Assembly (NCBI GenBank): GCA_013036995.1
Contig: JAAOXG010000038.1
Span: 1-64,000 of the forward strand
Direction: 5' to 3'
From: Lacrimispora defluvii
GTDB taxonomy: Bacteria; Bacillota; Clostridia; Lachnospirales; Lachnospiraceae
DNA: 64,000 nucleotides
In this document: piece after piece, positions 59,920-64,000 of the stretch
Numbering within the stretch: position 1 is the stretch's first letter
How the letters are laid out: each line of letters begins with the position of its first letter
Notes under the pieces: model-generated
What the model saw: only the letters and a program-made list of their open reading frames with translations
The model's database searches: none
Told to the model about the DNA's origin: nothing
Translations under genes and position numbers: made by a program

Positions 59920-61658
59920 CACGCCTCCTCCTTTCCCAGCTTCCAGTCTGCACTTTTCTGACTGGCATACCATAATTCCTGATATCCGCTGCAGCAGCTT
60001 AATAATTCTTCATGCGTTCCAACCGCAGATAACTGCCCTTTTTCCATTACGCAGATCTGATCCGCACGGACCACTGACGAAAGCCGGTGAGCGATAACAA
60101 GGAGTGTCTTATTCTCTACAAGCCTTTCAATCACCTCCTCCATTTTTTCCTCATTTTCCGGATCTGCATATGCCGTTGCCTCATCCAGCACGACGATGGG
60201 AGCATCTTTTAAAATAGCCCTGGCCAGAGTGATTCTCTGTTTTTCTCCCCCTGACAGCTGATTGCCGCAATCGCCGGCCAGGGTATCAAACCCAAGAGGC
60301 ATCCGATTGATGAATTCCATACACTGTGCCTTATGTGCAGCTTCCATTACCTCGTGATCGGATGCATCTGGCTTTCCAACACGAATGTTTTCCATCAGGC
60401 TTATGTTAAACAGAAAATTATCCTGTGAAACGTAGGAAACCATATCATTTAACGTTTTTAAGCTCAGTTGGGAAATATCCTGTCCTCCAATGCAAATGGC
60501 ACCCTTTTTTACGTCGTAATAATGAACAAACAGCTTTGCCAGAGTACTTTTTCCTGATCCGGACTCCCCTACCAGAGCAGTCATAGTATTTTGTTTCATT
60601 TTCAGGTTTATATCCCGTACGACCTCTGTCCCGTCATATCCAAATGTGACATTAATAAACTCCACACCGTAATTATCTCCGTGAAACTCTTTTAACCCAG
60701 ACTTAAGATCTTCCTTATCCAAAAGATTTTCCAGTGAAATGATTTTATAGCGGATCTGAGGTGCCAGTGATAAAAATGACATGGTTCGCAAAAGAGGAAT
60801 TCCAATACTAAGTGCAAGGCACAAAACTAATATAAATTCTGCCAGACCGCTATATCCGTTCAGTACAAAATATGAACCAAACGGAAGTGTTAGTAAAAGT
60901 GTGCTGGGAATTAAAACCCCATATCCTGCCATCCACGGCCAGCAGGCACGAAACCATTTTAAAGTGAAATCCCGGTAATTGGTGATTGCCGTCTTATATT
61001 TTTCAAAGGATTCCCCTCCCTTATTAAAGACCTTAACCACCTCCATGCCATTGATATACTCAATGATGGTATGATTCATAAGCTGAGCTGACTGATAGTA
61101 ATCTCCCATTCTTTCCTTACCAATGACATACATAATCATCATGGACAGTATGCCAAGAGGAAGAGAACCAATGGTCAGAAGTGCCAGCTTCCAGTCCACC
61201 AGAAACATAACAAGATAGATTGTTAAGACCCCCATTACGCTTGATAAGCCTTCCGGAATTCCATGGGCCAGAAGAAGTTCCAGACTGTCAATATCGTCTA
61301 CGAACATCTTTTTTAATACTCCCACTCCTCTGCTCTGTATCTCTCCCAGGGGCTGCTTTTCCAGCTTTTCCTGCAGGGAAATACGCAGATTCATTAAGGT
61401 TCCATAAGCGGCCTCATGGGATAATGCCAGACCTTTTCCATAAAAATACCCCTGTAAAATAAGACTGAATAGCACTCCCAGTACCCGGATTAATAAATAA
61501 CCGGCTGAAATACTCTCCCCATGTATGGCTGGTAAGATAATCTGATAAGTCAGCCAAAATGGAATGATACCAAAGAAAATTGCAGTCAATAAAACAAACA
61601 CCGATCGTACCGTTTTTTTATTATTTTCTCTTCCATAATAAAAAAGCTTCTGAAGCAT
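59919..61658 (-). CDS. ABC exporter half-transporter A
   Basis: 579 residues with six membrane spans and an ATPase domain: GESGSGKST, LSGGEKQRITLARAIL, PIVVLDEATAYADPE. Both this and its partner have intact Walker B Glu, so neither site is obviously degenerate. ATG 61658 follows GGGAG at eight bases; the ATG at 61676 is upstream of that site. It is first in the two-gene unit and lies ~110 bases downstream of an AraC-type gene, from which it is separated by a terminator-like hairpin. Substrate unknown. Confidence 0.85.
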   Translation of the reverse strand: MLQKLFYYGRENNKKTVRSVFVLLTAIFFGIIPFWLTYQIILPAIHGESISAGYLLIRVLGVLFSLILQGYFYGKGLALSHEAAYGTLMNLRISLQEKLEKQPLGEIQSRGVGVLKKMFVDDIDSLELLLAHGIPEGLSSVMGVLTIYLVMFLVDWKLALLTIGSLPLGILSMMIMYVIGKERMGDYYQSAQLMNHTIIEYINGMEVVKVFNKGGESFEKYKTAITNYRDFTLKWFRACWPWMAGYGVLIPSTLLLTLPFGSYFVLNGYSGLAEFILVLCLALSIGIPLLRTMSFLSLAPQIRYKIISLENLLDKEDLKSGLKEFHGDNYGVEFINVTFGYDGTEVVRDINLKMKQNTMTALVGESGSGKSTLAKLFVHYYDVKKGAICIGGQDISQLSLKTLNDMVSYVSQDNFLFNISLMENIRVGKPDASDHEVMEAAHKAQCMEFINRMPLGFDTLAGDCGNQLSGGEKQRITLARAILKDAPIVVLDEATAYADPENEEKMEEVIERLVENKTLLVIAHRLSSVVRADQICVMEKGQLSAVGTHEELLSCCSGYQELWYASQKSADWKLGKEEA

Positions 61659-61674
61659 AGAATTGTCTCCCTTC

Positions 61675-61711
61675 ATAAAAATAGAGTCAGTTAGTATTAT
61701 CTAACCGACTC
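61675..61711 (-). terminator. Terminator or attenuator between AraC and ABC exporter genes
   Basis: GAGTC-N-GTTAG/CTAAC-N-GACTC, a 10-bp stem with one mismatch around a six-base loop, followed on the minus strand by TATTTTTA. It stands between araC-type gene and exporter genes. Partial read-through could still couple them. Confidence 0.75.
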
Positions 61712-61766
61712 CATTCTAAGACAATCCTGTTTCTCCATCTACCCAATATGGGCATCAATACTCACT

Positions 61767-62723
61767 TTAGACATTTTTTTCATCACTGTACCGATACTCA
61801 CTTGGCAGTACTCCATAGATTGCCTTAAAGGTTCTGCTGAAATTACTGGGGTTTTCATACCCCAGGCTCTTACTTATTTCCAATATACTCATATCTGAAT
61901 GCCTTAAATATTCACCAGCCTGATTCATTCGTGCCACTCTTAAAAACTCATAGGGCGGATATTGAAACATGGACTTAAAGCATTGCTTAAAAATGGTTGC
62001 TGACAATTCGTAATTTTTGCACAGTTCTTCTATGGTATAGTGTTTTGATAAATCCATTTCCATCAGGTTTTTTATCATTTTGGTTTTTTCAATCTGCTCT
62101 CTGGAAAACACCCTTTGCCTGTGTTCAATTCTTACATCTTCATTGATGAGCATATGAAAAAACTCCAACAGCTTCAGTCTTACCATTCCCATCTCATGAT
62201 TGTAGAGATGGTGATAAATTTCTTCTGCCACGCGGTGAATCCCCTCCCCGCAGGAAAAAGCTCTTGCTTCTTCTGTTCCAGGCAGTATATGCAGCATATG
62301 GCAGACATCTAAATCAAACTGCCTCTGCCATTGCTCTGCCAGACATTGATCCAATTGATCCGGAAACAATAAGATACTAAATCCCTGCAGTACGTCAGTT
62401 GTCATCTTTGAATCCAGACTTTTCTTACAGCCATTTAATAGAATCAGATTTCCTGGAGAGGCGTAGCAGAATTCATTTTTGCTTAGCTGGGCCTGGTATA
62501 CTCCCCTGCGGTTATATGAAATCTGATACACGGACTCTTTCAGTTTCCATTCCCCCGACCAGACATACCGCTCTTTGAAATCACTCAGTATCATATCAAT
62601 CCCAGGATACAGATGATATCGTATCATTCTGCTGCTGGAATGATCGGTATCTATGGAATAGACAGTCTGCTCTTCATTTTCGTGAATAATTCGCAGACCG
62701 AAATCCTTATCAAGTAAATCCAT
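61767..62723 (-). CDS. AraC-family regulator (PchR/YbtA-like)
   Basis: 318 residues: an N-terminal ligand-type domain and a C-terminal AraC domain with two helix-turn-helix units (YTIEELCKNYELSATIFKQC; MSILEISKSLGYENPSNFSR). The overall length and N-terminal pattern resemble siderophore-responsive AraC proteins such as PchR and YbtA. GGAGG precedes ATG 62723. The ABC exporter pair follows on the same strand, so they are the probable targets. The ligand is inferred only from resemblance. Confidence 0.85.
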   Translation of the reverse strand: MDLLDKDFGLRIIHENEEQTVYSIDTDHSSSRMIRYHLYPGIDMILSDFKERYVWSGEWKLKESVYQISYNRRGVYQAQLSKNEFCYASPGNLILLNGCKKSLDSKMTTDVLQGFSILLFPDQLDQCLAEQWQRQFDLDVCHMLHILPGTEEARAFSCGEGIHRVAEEIYHHLYNHEMGMVRLKLLEFFHMLINEDVRIEHRQRVFSREQIEKTKMIKNLMEMDLSKHYTIEELCKNYELSATIFKQCFKSMFQYPPYEFLRVARMNQAGEYLRHSDMSILEISKSLGYENPSNFSRTFKAIYGVLPSEYRYSDEKNV

Positions 62724-62912
62724 TTTGGCCTCCTATCCAGGTTATTGGCTATTTTATTGCCGTTTCTAATCATCTGACCTGAGGTTTTCCATTTTTTATA
62801 TCGCAAACCTTAACAGACTTGCCATTATAACATTTAATTATATTCATAATAAAGTAATATCACCTCAATGTCTAGATAAAAACATGGCGCTCTCCCCTTA
62901 GTCAATGAATTA

Positions 62913-62921
62913 TGTTATACT
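62913..62921 (+). promoter_or_regulatory. Extended -10 promoter of YARHG lipoprotein gene
   Basis: TG-T-TATACT with no strong -35 box, giving a leader of roughly 80 bases. The remainder of 62724-63009 shows no feature I can assign. Confidence 0.5.
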
Positions 62922-63009
62922 ATCATCAAAATGCATTAAATAAGAATGGACGATACATCTAACAAGTAAGCCCACTGTTATACAGTGGCTGATCAGAAAG
63001 GTGATTTTA

Positions 63010-63993
63010 ATGAAAAATAAAACAATTCTAATTATTACCTGTATTCTTACCCTGTCTGGCTGTGGGAAAATCAATACCAGCCATTCAGAGAACATAAAAA
63101 CAGTTCAGACAAATGAATCAGCTACAGACACAAAAGCAGAAACTGTGAATCAAGCCAGCACGGCTGCGGTTTTACAAACCGAGTCCGAAAATTATGAAGG
63201 ATACTCTGGTCTTTGGACAGAAAGCAGTTTCAGTCATGAAGATATCATCTCCTATGGCGGTTTAGAATTTTCCTTTCAGGTCACAGATAAAGCCAGCTTA
63301 GACGGCTGCTTATTTATGCAACAGGGCACCACCCAGCGTATCGCAGAAATTGATAATATTACCGGTAAGATAACCAATGGAGAATTGAACTATAAATATG
63401 ACGATGACGGCTGGGGCGGTTCTGGAATTCTTCATATTACTTTCAGCGATGATAAAGCGATTCAGATTGAGGTGCAAGATTATAAAATGAAAGATACCAA
63501 TTTATCTGGGTATGGATTTTCAGGTGTATATCAGTTGGAGCGCGCGAAACAGAATAAGGAGGAAGATTTATTTGATGTGATGTATGAAAAATATTATTCC
63601 CATTGGACGGATAGCGAAATGCAAAATGCAATCGCAGAACGAAAAACATACCGTGATCAATGTTCTTTTTATCCAGAAGTATCCGATTATTTAGAAAATG
63701 TCCGGGAGGTACGGGATATTTCTTCTGTTGTGGAACCCTTATATTTCACAGATTTAAAAATTTACCAAAAACAGGATTTTGATCAGGTTCCTCCATTAAT
63801 CATACATCTGGCCAAAAATGAGATTTATGCAAGGCATGGTTATATTTTTAAGAATCAAGATTTAAATAACTACTTTAAAGGACAGATCTGGTACGAACCG
63901 TCAATCACACCTGAAAATTTTAAAGACAGTGTGTTTAACAAAAATGAGCAGGTGAATTTAAAGCTGTTATCCAGTCTGGATACTTACAAATAA
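63010..63993 (+). CDS. YARHG-domain lipoprotein
   Basis: 327 residues. The signal peptide ends in lipobox LTLSGC; a low-complexity Ser/Thr/Glu linker follows (~15-60), then a beta-rich domain (~65-175) without a family I recognise, and a C-terminal YARHG domain with NEIYARHGYIF and WYEPS. YARHG is an extracellular domain of unknown function, common in Firmicute surface proteins. ATG 63010 has AGAAAGG eight bases upstream; the GTG at 63001 overlaps that site. It is complete, ending just before the window edge, and is not obviously linked to its neighbours. Confidence 0.85.
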   Translation: MKNKTILIITCILTLSGCGKINTSHSENIKTVQTNESATDTKAETVNQASTAAVLQTESENYEGYSGLWTESSFSHEDIISYGGLEFSFQVTDKASLDGCLFMQQGTTQRIAEIDNITGKITNGELNYKYDDDGWGGSGILHITFSDDKAIQIEVQDYKMKDTNLSGYGFSGVYQLERAKQNKEEDLFDVMYEKYYSHWTDSEMQNAIAERKTYRDQCSFYPEVSDYLENVREVRDISSVVEPLYFTDLKIYQKQDFDQVPPLIIHLAKNEIYARHGYIFKNQDLNNYFKGQIWYEPSITPENFKDSVFNKNEQVNLKLLSSLDTYK

Positions 63994-64000
63994 CAGACTA

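Noticed and set aside
1-64000. Prophage, transposon, CRISPR array or toxin-antitoxin module
   Set aside because: No integrase, transposase, Cas protein, repeat-spacer array or paired small toxin/antitoxin genes could be recognised on either strand. The excisionase-type HTH at 3263 is part of a regulator, not a phage excisionase.

Overview
The window looks like chromosome from a moderately AT-rich, anaerobic Firmicute. The best guess is a Lachnospiraceae member (Clostridium cluster XIVa, Lacrimispora-like); this is inferred from gene content and style, with no rRNA or marker gene to confirm it. Supporting traits are strong AGGAGG ribosome sites with several TTG or GTG starts, an Lpl-type oligosaccharide ABC system without its own ATPase, AraC/YesN regulators with membrane domains, tandem glycine aptamers before an AGCS symporter, a tungsten-type aldehyde:ferredoxin oxidoreductase, and mec-like BlaI/BlaR1 control. 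No tRNA, rRNA, CRISPR array, phage or insertion sequence was seen.

Layout. 1-4.2 kb: molybdate import (modA-modB-modC-mop, minus strand), divergent from a one-component regulator that joins an excisionase-type HTH to a molybdate-binding-like domain. 4.2-9.3 kb: an MFS transporter, a CPA2 cation/proton antiporter, then a DUF1538 membrane protein coupled to a tandem PII-like protein. 9.3-16.7 kb: blaI-blaR1 facing a two-gene class B penicillin-binding-protein operon. Near-identical BlaI boxes lie at the same place in both promoters. 16.7-29.9 kb: a hemicellulose/pectin oligosaccharide locus (binding lipoprotein, two permeases, GH43, ankyrin-GH43 fusion, SGNH acetylesterase), an ABC exporter, and a divergent AraC regulator with a serine hydrolase. 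29.9-31.6 kb: AGCS symporter behind a tandem glycine riboswitch and terminator; the complementarity predicts an OFF switch. 31.7-35.3 kb: siroheme reductase-like protein and CoA-disulfide-reductase/rhodanese protein, divergent from a LysR regulator. 35.3-41.5 kb: housekeeping genes (MBL hydrolase, XRE membrane regulator, peroxide defence pair yaaA/bcp, EamA exporter, LytTR plus LiaF-like pair).

41.5-53.1 kb is a tungsten/molybdenum cofactor island on the minus strand. A nine-gene run (moaC, moaA, MOSC-MogA fusion, tupA, tupB, tupC, moeA, moeA-PBP fusion, MOSC) precedes a separate unit with its own promoter and a candidate Moco/Tuco riboswitch, encoding the AOR, a MoaD-like carrier and a MoeB-like activating enzyme. 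moaE is absent. With the mod locus at the left end, the window carries separate molybdate and tungstate importers.

53.3-64 kb: a MazG-like pyrophosphohydrolase, an Mrp-type Fe-S carrier, a DUF89 protein, thioredoxin followed by a decapitated methyltransferase, PadR with fetA-fetB, a heterodimeric ABC exporter pair with an AraC regulator, and a YARHG lipoprotein.

The points most worth following up are the mec-like PBP regulon, the HTH-PBP regulator with 10-bp iterons in the modA leader, the DUF1538/PII pair with its strong internal ribosome site, and the tungsten island with its leader RNA.
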